64,000 nt of DNA. Source: Paenibacillus sp. Soil787. Lineage in GTDB: Bacteria; Bacillota; Bacilli; Paenibacillales; NBRC-103111. The DNA lies in assembly GCF_001429545.1 (NCBI RefSeq), contig NZ_LMSP01000001.1, forward strand, positions 747,197 through 811,196. Direction: 5' to 3'. Made by a program: the position numbers and the translations under genes. The notes under the pieces are model-generated. The model saw only the letters and a program-made list of their open reading frames with translations. It was not told the DNA's origin and searched no databases. Below are positions 35,746 through 43,917 of the stretch, piece after piece (the first letter of the stretch is position 1; each line of letters starts with the position of its first letter).

Positions 35746-35790
35746 CGTAACAGTTAACGGCCGTGATGCCTTCATAAAGGAGTTGTCCAC

Positions 35791-36939
35791 TTGAAAATTA
35801 TATCAATTGAACCTACACCTAGCCCGAACTCGATGAAGCTCAATATGGATGAGTCGCTACCTACTGGTGTGCGAAAAACATATACGAAAGAAAACAGCAA
35901 GCAAGCACCTGAAAATATGGGACAATTGCTAGCTGTCCAAGGCGTGATCAGTGTGTTCCACGCAGCGGACTTCATTGCCGTAGACCGCACCTCTAAGGGG
36001 GACTGGCAGTTCATTCTGGCCAGAGCCCTTGAGATTTTTGGCGAAGCGCAGCCATCTGCAGACGGAGGCCTGCCTCCGGAACAGCAGCCCACGGCTGAAA
36101 CCGCATTCGGTGAGGCACAAGTCCTCGTGCAGATGTTTCGTGGCATTCCGCTCCAGGTGAGGGTCCGCGCTGGCGCAGAGGAAGTGCGCGTAGGAATGCC
36201 GCAGCGCTTCACTGAGGCGGCAGTTCGCGCAGGTACGGCATCGCCGAACCTGATTAAGGAGCGGAAGCTCGAGGAACTCGGCGTACGCTACGGCGAGCTC
36301 GGAGAAATCGCGGGCGAAGTCGTCCAGGAGCTGGACGCTTCTTACGACGACGCCCGCGTCGAAAGCTTGGTCTCCCTCGCGATGCGGGAGACCTCAGAAG
36401 AAGCCCCCGCGGAGGAATCCGCGGAGGTTGAAGATGCTAGCGCAGCCCTTGCGCAGCTGCGCAACAGCGACTGGAAGCTGCGCTACGCCGCGCTTCAGAA
36501 GATCCAGCCGTCGCTCGAGACGCTGCCCCTTCTCGTCCATGCCCTGCAGGACGAGAACACGTCGATTCGGCGACTAGCAACCGTGTACCTCGGGGATATT
36601 AAGGAACCCGAGGTACTGCCCTTCCTGTATCGTGCCCTCGAAGACGATACACCTTCCGTTCGGCGGACCGCAGGCGATACATTGTCCGACCTCGGAGACC
36701 CTGCCGCCATGCCGGCCATGGCGAAGGCGCTCAAAGACCGCAACAAGCTAGTCCGCTGGCGCGCGGCGCGCTTCTTGTACGAAGTCGGAGACAATACCGT
36801 GCTGAGTGCCCTGCACGAAGCTGTCGACGATCCTGAATTCGAAGTGCGCATGCAGGTGAAAATCGCACTCGAGCGTATCGAAGGCGGGCATGCCGCCGAA
36901 GGCTCCGTATGGCAGCAAATGACTCGTAGAAACGAATAG
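35791..36939 (+). CDS. CvfC-family protein: Nfu N-terminal domain plus HEAT repeats
   Basis: 382 residues. Residues 1-85 match the Nfu/NifU N-terminal domain (EPTPSPNSMKLNMDESLP...). A middle domain follows (about 110-195), then four to five HEAT repeats (about 225-375; for example ALQDENTSIRRLATVYLGDI). This is the layout of conserved virulence factor C of staphylococci and YpgR of B. subtilis. The Cys pair of true Nfu scaffolds is absent, so Fe-S delivery is not implied. The start is TTG at 35791, eight bases after AAAGGAG. The mid-region is GC-rich compared with neighbours. Confidence 0.88.
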   Translation: MKIISIEPTPSPNSMKLNMDESLPTGVRKTYTKENSKQAPENMGQLLAVQGVISVFHAADFIAVDRTSKGDWQFILARALEIFGEAQPSADGGLPPEQQPTAETAFGEAQVLVQMFRGIPLQVRVRAGAEEVRVGMPQRFTEAAVRAGTASPNLIKERKLEELGVRYGELGEIAGEVVQELDASYDDARVESLVSLAMRETSEEAPAEESAEVEDASAALAQLRNSDWKLRYAALQKIQPSLETLPLLVHALQDENTSIRRLATVYLGDIKEPEVLPFLYRALEDDTPSVRRTAGDTLSDLGDPAAMPAMAKALKDRNKLVRWRAARFLYEVGDNTVLSALHEAVDDPEFEVRMQVKIALERIEGGHAAEGSVWQQMTRRNE

Positions 36940-37030
36940 TGTTTCAATGAACAAGCTGTCTAAGTACATTGTGTATGGCGGTATGTGAAACCCCAATGAT
37001 GCAGAAGCATTGCTTGCTTATCCGTGTAGA

Positions 37031-37212
37031 GTTGTACTTTGTACAACTTTTAGGTACGCTAATCACCCTTTTCCTCACGAATGTTGTACAAAATACAATA
37101 ATTCCAACCAAAAATAGCCATATAGCCTATAAAATATCTAAATTGTTGTAGAACATACAACATTCTCAGCTTCTAAGAGGAAATCAAGGAAAATTGTTGT
37201 ACACAGTACAAC
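37031..37212. repeat. R1 palindrome-cluster repeat, copy 2
   Basis: Four 17-bp sites at 37031-37047 (GTTGTAC-TTT-GTACAAC), 37083-37099, 37145-37161 and 37196-37212 (GTTGTAC-ACA-GTACAAC). Start-to-start spacing is 52, 62 and 51. It lies in the 380-base gap between the CvfC-like gene and the M48 protease gene; nothing else but a terminator is seen there. Confidence 0.85.
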
Positions 37213-37247
37213 TAGCCTTGCTAATTCTCCATTGTTTCAAAAAACAG

Positions 37248-37296
37248 AAGCACGGACGCTAACCAGAAAATCTGGCTACCTTCCGTGCTTTTTTTA
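37248..37296. terminator. Terminator between convergent genes
   Basis: AAGCACGGA / TCCGTGCTT stem with an inner CCAGA/TCTGG hairpin and T tracts. It is 24 bases after the stop of the minus-strand protease gene and can serve both converging transcripts. Confidence 0.8.
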
Positions 37297-37319
37297 CGTA
37301 ATAAACAGGGGACAGCGAC

Positions 37320-38570
37320 CTAACGCTTTTCAAACTGCTCGAAATACAAAATCCGCTCCAAAATCGTTGGATGCGAGCCACGAAACCACTGAACCAGCTT
37401 CGGTTGCGTGACGGGGCTGAGATTTTCTTTGGCAATATGTTGAAAGGCGCGGATCGCGGCGCTGCCGTCTCCCGTCATTTTCATAGCATAGGCATCTGCA
37501 CGATGCTCGATGACTCTTGAGAACGCATTTTGCGCTGGCGCCGAGGCAAAACTCATAATCGTCACAATAAGCAGTAAGATCGGCAGAGCAGCTAAATCGT
37601 TTTCCCCTCGAATTCCCCAAATTGAACCCCATCGCCGAATAAACCAACGATAAGAATGAAAGGCAAACCAGAAACCGATAAAACTAAGAAGGATTCCGTA
37701 GGCAATTCCTAGATAGATATGCCGTTCGGCGTAATGTCCCATTTCATGAGCCATCACGGTCAAAATCTCATCAGGCTGCAGCTTCTGCAGTATCGTGTCC
37801 CAAAGAACGATACGGGCATTCCCCCCAATGCCGTTCACATAGGCATTAATTGTATTAGTCCTCTCAGACATATTGACTTCATATACTTGATCCGCAGGGA
37901 TCTGTGACCGCGCAGCAAGCTGGAGAATTTGTGCCTTTAGCTCTTGATTTTGGAGCGGTTGAAAGTCGTGATACAGCGGGTCCAGCACAACGGGCTGGAT
38001 GAAGGTGACGAACAAAATTAGCGGAATAGATACCAGCCAGAACCAGAGCCACCAACGGTTAGGACTCCATTTTAGCACCCCTCTGAAAATCCATACGATA
38101 ACTGTCGTACCCAAGACATTAATCAGAAAATCTTTGCCATGATCACTCCAGAATAAGGCTAGCATTTCCGTGGACAACCCGTAAGCCTGATCGATTTTGA
38201 ACAGGAAATAATCAATCGGCAGCAAGAGCACGTCCATAAGCAAGGTAAATAAAAATACAAAAGCAACCATCTGCAGGAAGGAGGCGCGGAACATCCTTTC
38301 TGCCACACGGCGAAACCGTACTGCAATTCCCAGCAGGGCCACTAGGACACCCATCTGTAGCGGAGTACTTAGGAAAAAAGCTAACGACCGTATGCGTGAC
38401 AAGGACTCAGCCTTCGTAATTTCTTGTGTGGTCATGAACGTATGAGGGTCAGCACTGGTTCCAATAAGTTCAAGTGGGATTTTGAATAAATTCCCTTTTA
38501 AGAAATATACGATTAAGGTTAACGCATATACACAGAAGGTTACGACAAGACCTATGTAGAAACGCTTCAT
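37320..38570 (-). CDS. M48 family (Ste24-type) membrane metalloprotease
   Basis: A 416-residue zinc protease in the membrane. An N-terminal membrane domain of about four TM segments is followed by the M48 catalytic domain. Zinc motif HEMGH is at 275-279, the third ligand Glu355 is in IEHRADAYA, and the substrate-site motif RGSHPT lies near the C-terminus. The family includes CAAX proteases and HtpX; length and order fit the Ste24 type. GGAGGT precedes the ATG, which overlaps the upstream gene's stop by four bases, suggesting co-translation. Confidence 0.92.
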   Translation of the reverse strand: MKRFYIGLVVTFCVYALTLIVYFLKGNLFKIPLELIGTSADPHTFMTTQEITKAESLSRIRSLAFFLSTPLQMGVLVALLGIAVRFRRVAERMFRASFLQMVAFVFLFTLLMDVLLLPIDYFLFKIDQAYGLSTEMLALFWSDHGKDFLINVLGTTVIVWIFRGVLKWSPNRWWLWFWLVSIPLILFVTFIQPVVLDPLYHDFQPLQNQELKAQILQLAARSQIPADQVYEVNMSERTNTINAYVNGIGGNARIVLWDTILQKLQPDEILTVMAHEMGHYAERHIYLGIAYGILLSFIGFWFAFHSYRWFIRRWGSIWGIRGENDLAALPILLLIVTIMSFASAPAQNAFSRVIEHRADAYAMKMTGDGSAAIRAFQHIAKENLSPVTQPKLVQWFRGSHPTILERILYFEQFEKR

Positions 38571-39073
38571 TTCATACCTCCACGGCCAACTTCGTTCAAA
38601 TTAATCAATAACCAGTCTGGTGTAAAGTCTCTAGACAGCAGCCACACTTGGGTGAAATGTCCATTTCTTAGGACCAGATTACGCTTCCGGCCAAGTATAT
38701 CGGACATCCCAAACAAAAGAGATAGATTACGAATAAGCAGCATACAGGGATAATCATGAGAGTAATCTTTTAATTTATGTTCCTTACTTTGAATGCGGTC
38801 ATTAATGACCTGAATAAACGTATCAATTCCTTCGGCGCTAGGCTTAGTCAACTGGGAACGCGACAGCATAAGCCGTGCTTCCTCGGTATCGTAGAACAGA
38901 TGGGTGACTTCTAACCCTACTCGATTATTTCTGGCATCCTTAAGCAGCGCGTCAGGCTTTTCTTGCTGCTGAACCATCTGTAGGGGAACCTCATTATTCA
39001 CATTGTATAAATCCAGAAAAATATCAATTGCGATTTGTTCCATCGCCTTTTTCTGATCCTCGTGTTTATTCAT
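38567..39073 (-). CDS. Conserved hypothetical protein with a PD-(D/E)XK-like motif
   Basis: A 168-residue soluble protein; family not recognised. KPDALLKDARNNRVGLEVTH (residues 39-58) has the spacing Pro-Asp ... Glu-x-Thr that resembles a PD-(D/E)XK nuclease core, but the catalytic Lys is replaced by Thr, so this is only suggestive. AGGAGAG is just upstream of the ATG. Its stop overlaps the M48 protease start, so the two are probably one transcript. Confidence 0.6.
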   Translation of the reverse strand: MNKHEDQKKAMEQIAIDIFLDLYNVNNEVPLQMVQQQEKPDALLKDARNNRVGLEVTHLFYDTEEARLMLSRSQLTKPSAEGIDTFIQVINDRIQSKEHKLKDYSHDYPCMLLIRNLSLLFGMSDILGRKRNLVLRNGHFTQVWLLSRDFTPDWLLINLNEVGRGGMK

Positions 39074-39142
39074 ATGTCTCTCCTATGTCCATTGAACGGG
39101 TCATTCTCCCATTTTACCCTATTCCATGAGCTTATACCTCAC

Positions 39143-39229
39143 CAAGGATAAACGACTCCGTCGTCCTTCAGGGACGAGCGCGGTTGTCAAGGTAGATGCG
39201 AAGCAAAATTATAAAACTTATACTTTCTA
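39143..39229 (+). repeat. R2 two-hairpin element, copy B
   Basis: The same element as copies C-E, with one substitution in the A/T stem (AAATTATAA-AAC-TTATACTTT). It lies between divergent genes, 70 bases upstream of the 168-residue gene, so it is not at a 3' end here. The rest of the gap to 39450 shows no gene. Confidence 0.85.
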
Positions 39230-39450
39230 CGAACAAATACGCCAAGCCTTTTTCGGTTCATAAATCTAATAAAATCATGGGCAAATGCGCGGTCACCCGT
39301 TCTCCTAGACTATGCGACAGTTGTTATTGTATGTGCATTGGTTGTGGTTTGATCATTTTCAATTTGCAAAAATAGGTAGTCAGTCACTTTATTTGATTTT
39401 TCCATTTACCCATGTTGTAATGAGAAGACAACCCAGATTGGACGTGGGAA

Positions 39451-40281
39451 ATGAAGAAAATAACTTGTTGCTTTTTAATGATATTCAGCATCTTTGGTTT
39501 GGCAATCGCTATGCCTACATCCCCTGCTCTAGAGAAGGTATTACCTATATCCGCTACTAAACCAAATCTGGATGGTACAGAACAACCAGCACAAGTACAA
39601 GTACAAGTACCAGTACCAGTGACAGTACCAGTGACAGTACCAGTGACAATATCAATACCTTCGACTGTACCGTCGATTAAACCCAAGATGAATCATCATT
39701 TTCAGTTAGAAAATGTTACTGCTCTATCGCAATTGCCCGAGCTTCCGAACGGATGCGAAGCAGTCGTTGCCACGATGCTGCTAAACTGGGCTGGAGTCCC
39801 CGTATCCAAAGAGGAGGTCGCTAATGCACTCCCCTTAGGCGAGTTGCCCTATGTGAATGACGACGGAGCATTTATTGGCAGTAATCCCAAAAATGTGTTT
39901 GTAGGCAGCCCTTATGAGGTAGGTTATGGTATTTATCATAAGCCGATCGCGGACATGCTGGATCAATGGTTACCCGGTCGAGTTAGGGATTTGTCTGGCA
40001 TTGCCTTTGATGATTTGCTCACGATTATTGCACAAGGAAAACCAGCCATGATCTGGGCAACCGAACATATGGATACACCTTATCTGGAGATGGAATGGCA
40101 AGATGAGGAGGGGCAGCCGGTCGAGTGGTATCAACCCGAGCACGCCTTACTCTTAACAGGCTGGGACGACGATTACGCCTATATGAACGATCCTATGACC
40201 GGAAAGCAGGAAGCTTATGTTTTATCTGATTTCAAAATAGTCTGGGAACAGATGGGTTCTCAAGCGATTACAGTTAATTAA
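39451..40281 (+). CDS. Secreted C39-like cysteine peptidase
   Basis: 276 residues. Signal peptide (1-about 20), then a low-complexity linker of Gln-Val/Pro-Val-Thr-Val units (about 48-66), then a C39-type papain-like domain. Catalytic Cys102 is in LPNGCEAVVATMLLNWAG, His231 in PEHALLLTGWDDD, and Asp247 in YMNDP. Members of this subfamily are secreted peptidases of unknown substrate. No ABC exporter is adjacent, so it is not a bacteriocin processing unit. The ribosome binding site is weak. Confidence 0.85.
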   Translation: MKKITCCFLMIFSIFGLAIAMPTSPALEKVLPISATKPNLDGTEQPAQVQVQVPVPVTVPVTVPVTISIPSTVPSIKPKMNHHFQLENVTALSQLPELPNGCEAVVATMLLNWAGVPVSKEEVANALPLGELPYVNDDGAFIGSNPKNVFVGSPYEVGYGIYHKPIADMLDQWLPGRVRDLSGIAFDDLLTIIAQGKPAMIWATEHMDTPYLEMEWQDEEGQPVEWYQPEHALLLTGWDDDYAYMNDPMTGKQEAYVLSDFKIVWEQMGSQAITVN

Positions 40282-40291
40282 CAGAGCGCCT

Positions 40292-40386
40292 CAAGGATAA
40301 ACGACTCTGTCGTCCCTTCTGGAACGAGCGCGTTTGTCAAGCTAGGTGCGAAGCACCAGTATAAAACTTATACTTTCTTGTCTACT
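40292..40386 (+). repeat. R2 two-hairpin element, copy C
   Basis: Begins ten bases after the C39-peptidase stop, with stem AGTATAA-AAC-TTATACT. It is directly followed by a conventional terminator. Confidence 0.85.
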
Positions 40387-40387
40387 A

Positions 40388-40416
40388 AAAAAGCCTGCAT
40401 AAGTGCAGGCTTTTCA
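40388..40416 (+). terminator. Terminator of the C39-peptidase gene
   Basis: AAGCCTGCA-TAAG-TGCAGGCTT followed by TT, directly after R2 copy C. Confidence 0.85.
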
Positions 40417-40729
40417 ATCGAGTCCGACGATTAGGGAGGAATTCCTGCAAATATACAGTATTATTGAAGCATTTCTGCTTGTACCTGAGAAGTAGCTGCG
40501 AAAAAGTGTATTTTTGCATGCATTTTACTTACCGAGCTAAATAAGAGGTAAAAAGGATGTATACATGCAGCCATTCTACAAAAGCTGATCTGCGCTTCAT
40601 TGAAGTTCGTATCACACAGTCTTTATTTTGTCCCCTAATCGACTCTCATCATTAGGCGAATTGAAGAAGCTGACAAAAAAATTAGAAAGGGGGAGTCCTA
40701 GCTCTACCTCGAAACTTATACTTTTATGT
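40417..40729. other. Non-coding stretch with TGCA-rich motifs
   Basis: About 310 bases without a supportable gene. It contains scattered TGCA elements (CTGCAAATATACAG, TTTTTGCATGCATTTT) resembling those at 48880-49110. An AAACTTATACTTT box at 40712-40724 matches the end of the R2 element and gives copy D a second, outer half-hairpin. Confidence 0.4.
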
Positions 40730-40815
40730 CAAGGATAAACGACTCCGTCGTCCTTCTGGGACGAGCGCGTTTGTCAAGGTAGGTGCGAAGCAAAAGTATA
40801 AAACTTATACTTTCT
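40730..40815 (+). repeat. R2 two-hairpin element, copy D
   Basis: A full element with perfect AAAGTATAA-AAC-TTATACTTT. The same AAACTTATACTTT box is found on both sides (40712 and 40801). It is not adjacent to a stop codon; the nearest gene is the IF-3 paralogue on the opposite strand. Confidence 0.85.
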
Positions 40816-40873
40816 GCCCTGAAAGTTAAAAATTTTCATTCATCAGTGATGCCGCAACGCAGCATGGAACTAC

Positions 40874-40926
40874 TTAAAAAAAGCATGAACCGCTCGATCT
40901 ATGCCGAGTAGTCCAGGCTTTTTTTA
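40874..40926. terminator. Terminator of the IF-3 paralogue gene
   Basis: An imperfect hairpin between AAAAAAAGC and GCTTTTTTT, with an inner CTCG/CGAG stem; it overlaps the stop codon region. A and T tracts on both sides allow either direction. Confidence 0.6.
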
Positions 40927-41409
40927 TAAGGGATCCATTTGCACAGCCGCTTGCTTACCGCTAAGCTGTATGCCTGTGTGCTTACGTCCATGCGAGCTCA
41001 AATCTTTGGTCAGCGTCTCAAGCAATTCTTTTGCCTTCGCGCCTTCTTTGCCTGAAATCTTCACGACCAGCAGCACAGCGTCACCGCCTTGCAGAATGCG
41101 CTCCGCCTGCTGCCTCTTCGTCTCTAGGTCATGATCTTCGATGTGAGGCGTTAAGCGGAGCTCCTTGACTTTAGGTGGTTGCTCCCGCTTGCGGGCCTGC
41201 TGCTTTTCCTGCAGTGCTTCTTGCTTCGCTTGCCCCGCGCCAATGAGTTTACAGGGAGGTGGACTGCTCATCAGAGAGGTGCAGATTAAATCCACTTTCA
41301 GCTGCTTCGCTAGCTGCAGTGCTTCCTTCGTGGACATTACGCCCAGATCTTCGCCAAGTAATCCCGTAACATGAACTTCGGATGCTTTGATTTTCTCATT
41401 CTTAATCAT
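40924..41409 (-). CDS. Divergent translation initiation factor IF-3 paralogue
   Basis: 161 residues with both IF-3 domains. The N-domain (1-70; IKNEKIKASEVHVTGLLGEDLGV...ALQLAKQLKVDLI) and C-domain (about 80-161; KELRLTPHIEDHDLETKRQQAERIL) are joined by a Lys/Gln-rich linker. The C-domain lacks several basic residues typical of ribosome-binding IF-3. It is not next to rpmI-rplT, the usual infC context, so a normal infC should exist elsewhere. It may be a specialised initiation or ribosome-associated factor. The ribosome binding site is weak (TTAGGTG). Confidence 0.8.
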   Translation of the reverse strand: MIKNEKIKASEVHVTGLLGEDLGVMSTKEALQLAKQLKVDLICTSLMSSPPPCKLIGAGQAKQEALQEKQQARKREQPPKVKELRLTPHIEDHDLETKRQQAERILQGGDAVLLVVKISGKEGAKAKELLETLTKDLSSHGRKHTGIQLSGKQAAVQMDPL

Positions 41410-41485
41410 TGTGATTACACCTAATCTTTCGCTATAATGAACCCATCAACAGGAAGAGGTTGTTTAAGGAGATGTCTAACCCAAT

Positions 41486-41794
41486 ATGAATAATAAACAA
41501 TTAGAAGAGCAAATGATCGAAAATTACAAACGTGAAGAGCATATGATGATCCTCGTTTTTGCGCAATGGTGTATCAACCATGATTTGGATCCTGCTGCGC
41601 TTTATCATAGCGCATATCCAGACCAACCTAATAACGAAGCTCTGCAGCAAGCTCTTGATTTAACGGTTCCCAAAGATGAAGCCGGTGAAGTCCCTGACGA
41701 CACTGTACTAGGCGTACTTTCTCTATTCGGCAATGAGGAGCTAGCCTTCATCGTCACACAAGAAATCGATAAGCGGCCGAGAAAGAACCGTTAA
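41486..41794 (+). CDS. Conserved hypothetical protein, 102 aa
   Basis: A small acidic soluble protein (MNNKQLEEQMIENYKREEHM...). It has a helical N-terminal half containing an FAQWCINHDLDP stretch and no membrane segment or known motif. AAGGAG is about 15 bases upstream, longer than usual. It is divergent from the IF-3 paralogue (76-base gap), so the two may share a control region. R2 copy E begins nine bases after its stop. Function unknown. Confidence 0.65.
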   Translation: MNNKQLEEQMIENYKREEHMMILVFAQWCINHDLDPAALYHSAYPDQPNNEALQQALDLTVPKDEAGEVPDDTVLGVLSLFGNEELAFIVTQEIDKRPRKNR

Positions 41795-41802
41795 TCGTTC
41801 TC

Positions 41803-41895
41803 CAAGGATAAATGACTCCGTCGTCCTTCTGGGACGAGCGCGTTTGTCAAGACTGATGACGCGAAGTGTAATAAAACTTATACTTTCTTATCTAC
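41803..41895 (+). repeat. R2 two-hairpin element, copy E
   Basis: Fills exactly the gap between two convergent stop codons (41794 plus strand, 41896 minus strand). Its A/T stem is slightly degenerate. It is the only candidate terminator between these genes. Confidence 0.85.
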
Positions 41896-42924
41896 TTAAA
41901 AAGCATGCTGCCTCATCTCAAGGTTAAAAGCTTCAGCCAACAATTCAATTGTTTGCAGTCTCGTTTCATAGCGGTAGCCGCCAGTCACGACCATCACTTC
42001 ATCGACTTGGTAGCTTTCGGCTAGTTTCAGCAGTTGCTCTCTCACTTGGTTTGGATCACCAATAATCATACGGGATCGATTGTCCCTTACCCTTGTTTGA
42101 TCCCAATCTGAGTACACATAGTCAGCCGCTTCTTCGGGCGATTTCACTCCTGTGAATTCGCCCTTTTCCGTTTGCAGGATGCGCAAATCAATCGAAGCCG
42201 CAAGCCCCTCGGCCTCCGCCTGCGTCTCTGCGCACAGCACATAGATACACACCGTCGCCTGCGGTACGACATTCAGCGCGGACGGTTGGAATGAGCTGCG
42301 GTAGCTGCGCACCGCATGCTGTCCGCCCGCTCCGTTGATGAAGTGCGCGAAGCAGAACGCTGCGCCTGCTTGCGAGGCATAAACCCCGCTCTGCCCGGTG
42401 GAGCCGAGCAGCCACACCTGGGGCATCGAGTCCACCAAAGGGGTGGCCCGGATGCCCTCGAACACATGCCCGGGTTCCACCGAGTCGGCGAGGAACCCAA
42501 GAAGATCTGTGACTTGCGCTGGGAACCGCTCAAGTCCTTCGAACATGTCAGCGCTGATGCCTCGCAGCGCTTTGGCCGTAAGCGGCGTGCCTCCGGGCGC
42601 ACGCCCGATGCCAAGGTCGATGCGCCCCGGATAGAGCGCCTCGAGCATACGGAAATTCTCAGCGACCTTGTAGGAGCTGTAATGGGGCAGCAGCACGCCG
42701 CCGGAGCCTAGTCGAATACGACTCGTACGGGCTGCCAGCGTGGAGAGGAGCACCTCTGGCGAGGAGCCGGCAAGGCCTGCCGAGTTATGATGCTCCGACA
42801 CCCAGAATCGGGTGTAGCCGAGACGGTCCGCCACCTGTGCCAACCCAATGGTTTGCTGTAAAGCCTCGCTATGCGTAAACCCGGATGATACCGGTGACTG
42901 ATCAAGAATACTTAACTTCAGCAT
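41896..42924 (-). CDS. LLM-class flavin-dependent oxidoreductase
   Basis: A 342-residue luciferase-like monooxygenase with a TIM-barrel fold, using FMN. The N-terminal LSILDQSPVSSG, FWVSEHHNSAGLAGSSPEVLL and GRIDLGIGRAPGG are typical of the MsnO8-like group. ATG at 42924 (MLKLSILDQ) is chosen because AAGAAGGG lies just upstream; the frame from 42972 adds 16 atypical residues. The middle of the gene is markedly GC-rich. Substrate unknown. Confidence 0.9.
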   Translation of the reverse strand: MLKLSILDQSPVSSGFTHSEALQQTIGLAQVADRLGYTRFWVSEHHNSAGLAGSSPEVLLSTLAARTSRIRLGSGGVLLPHYSSYKVAENFRMLEALYPGRIDLGIGRAPGGTPLTAKALRGISADMFEGLERFPAQVTDLLGFLADSVEPGHVFEGIRATPLVDSMPQVWLLGSTGQSGVYASQAGAAFCFAHFINGAGGQHAVRSYRSSFQPSALNVVPQATVCIYVLCAETQAEAEGLAASIDLRILQTEKGEFTGVKSPEEAADYVYSDWDQTRVRDNRSRMIIGDPNQVREQLLKLAESYQVDEVMVVTGGYRYETRLQTIELLAEAFNLEMRQHAF

Positions 42925-42984
42925 TGTCATCCCTTCTTTCTGAGTCATCTGCCGATGATCTTGATTATACAACGTCCGACCAAC

Positions 42985-43020
42985 AAAAGAAAAAGGACAA
43001 ACCCCTATTGGCGTTGTCCC
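42985..43020 (-). terminator. Terminator downstream of the isomerase gene
   Basis: GGACAAC ... GTTTGTCC hairpin followed by TTTTTTCTTTT on the minus strand, about 140 bases after the isomerase stop. Confidence 0.7.
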
Positions 43021-43161
43021 GGATTGTTAAATTTTGATTAATCCATTCCTCTTACTTACTAAAAGTGTATGGTTAAGAGGAAATTTTATGACTGCTTTTT
43101 TATTAACCCCCTGTTTGAAGCTGCCAAACTCAAGGATACGCAGCACCAGTCTCTCTCCACT

Positions 43162-43917
43162 TCAATGAATCAATTTCTCTAACTTGAGCAAATTGGCATA
43201 ACTTAACGCCAGGCTATCCATCGGGTTTCCCGGGCAATAATCTTGCTCAACAGCGAACCATTCTACACCATTTTGCAATCCCCACTTCAGAATTGGTGCG
43301 AAATCAATCAATCCCGTTCCGATTTCAGCGAAATATTTTCTTTCGTCTGCTGTAATATCCTTCAGATGAAGGATTGGCATACGAAAAGCATAATTTTGCA
43401 TGAAGGACAGCGGATCTTGATCCGCCTTTTTTACCCAGTAGGTGTCAATCTCTGCATAAATAGCCGGATCTTCCAGCAAAAATGCCAGCGCAAATTTCCC
43501 GCCGATTGTCGTATGAAATTCAAAATCGTGATTATGATACCCTACGCGGTATCCCATGCCACTGACTTTGGAAGCGGCTTGCAACAAATCTTGACGCACA
43601 CTAGCATATCCTTCTGGATTTTGCAGCCCATCCGGTAGGGAATGGCAGATCAGATCCTTCGTATCGAAAAGGCGTGCCTCCTCCAATACAGCGTCCATAT
43701 CGTTCTTCAATCGCTCCAAACCAACATGCATACCAGCCGTTTGCAAGTCAATTTCATTCATAACCGCAGCAATATCTTTTGCAGGGTTTCCATGTAACCC
43801 ATCGATTTGGACGGCCGCCCATCCCATCTTTTTCAGCTCTCTCAGCACGCTTGGGAAATCTTTTTTCAATTCGTTTCTCAACGTATATAATTGCGCAGCC
43901 AATTTATGTTTAATCAT
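43162..43917 (-). CDS. Sugar phosphate isomerase/epimerase family protein
   Basis: A 251-residue TIM-barrel of the AP-endonuclease-2/xylose isomerase-like superfamily. Metal-ligand type residues are seen in YHNHDFEF, EIDTYW and HLKD. ATG at 43917 (MIKHKLAAQLYTLR) overlaps the aldo/keto reductase stop (ATGA), with GGGAGGAG upstream. Co-translation with the reductase suggests both act on the same sugar or polyol. Exact substrate unknown. Confidence 0.9.
   Translation of the reverse strand: MIKHKLAAQLYTLRNELKKDFPSVLRELKKMGWAAVQIDGLHGNPAKDIAAVMNEIDLQTAGMHVGLERLKNDMDAVLEEARLFDTKDLICHSLPDGLQNPEGYASVRQDLLQAASKVSGMGYRVGYHNHDFEFHTTIGGKFALAFLLEDPAIYAEIDTYWVKKADQDPLSFMQNYAFRMPILHLKDITADERKYFAEIGTGLIDFAPILKWGLQNGVEWFAVEQDYCPGNPMDSLALSYANLLKLEKLIH

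Noticed and set aside
39384-39686. 100-codon minus-strand frame with Thr-Gly-Thr repeats
   Set aside because: Antisense of the hexamer tract in the C39-peptidase linker; no start signal.
35654-41895. CRISPR array suspected from repeated elements
   Set aside because: Repeats are about 92 bases, in both orientations, separated by genes, with no regular spacers and no cas genes.
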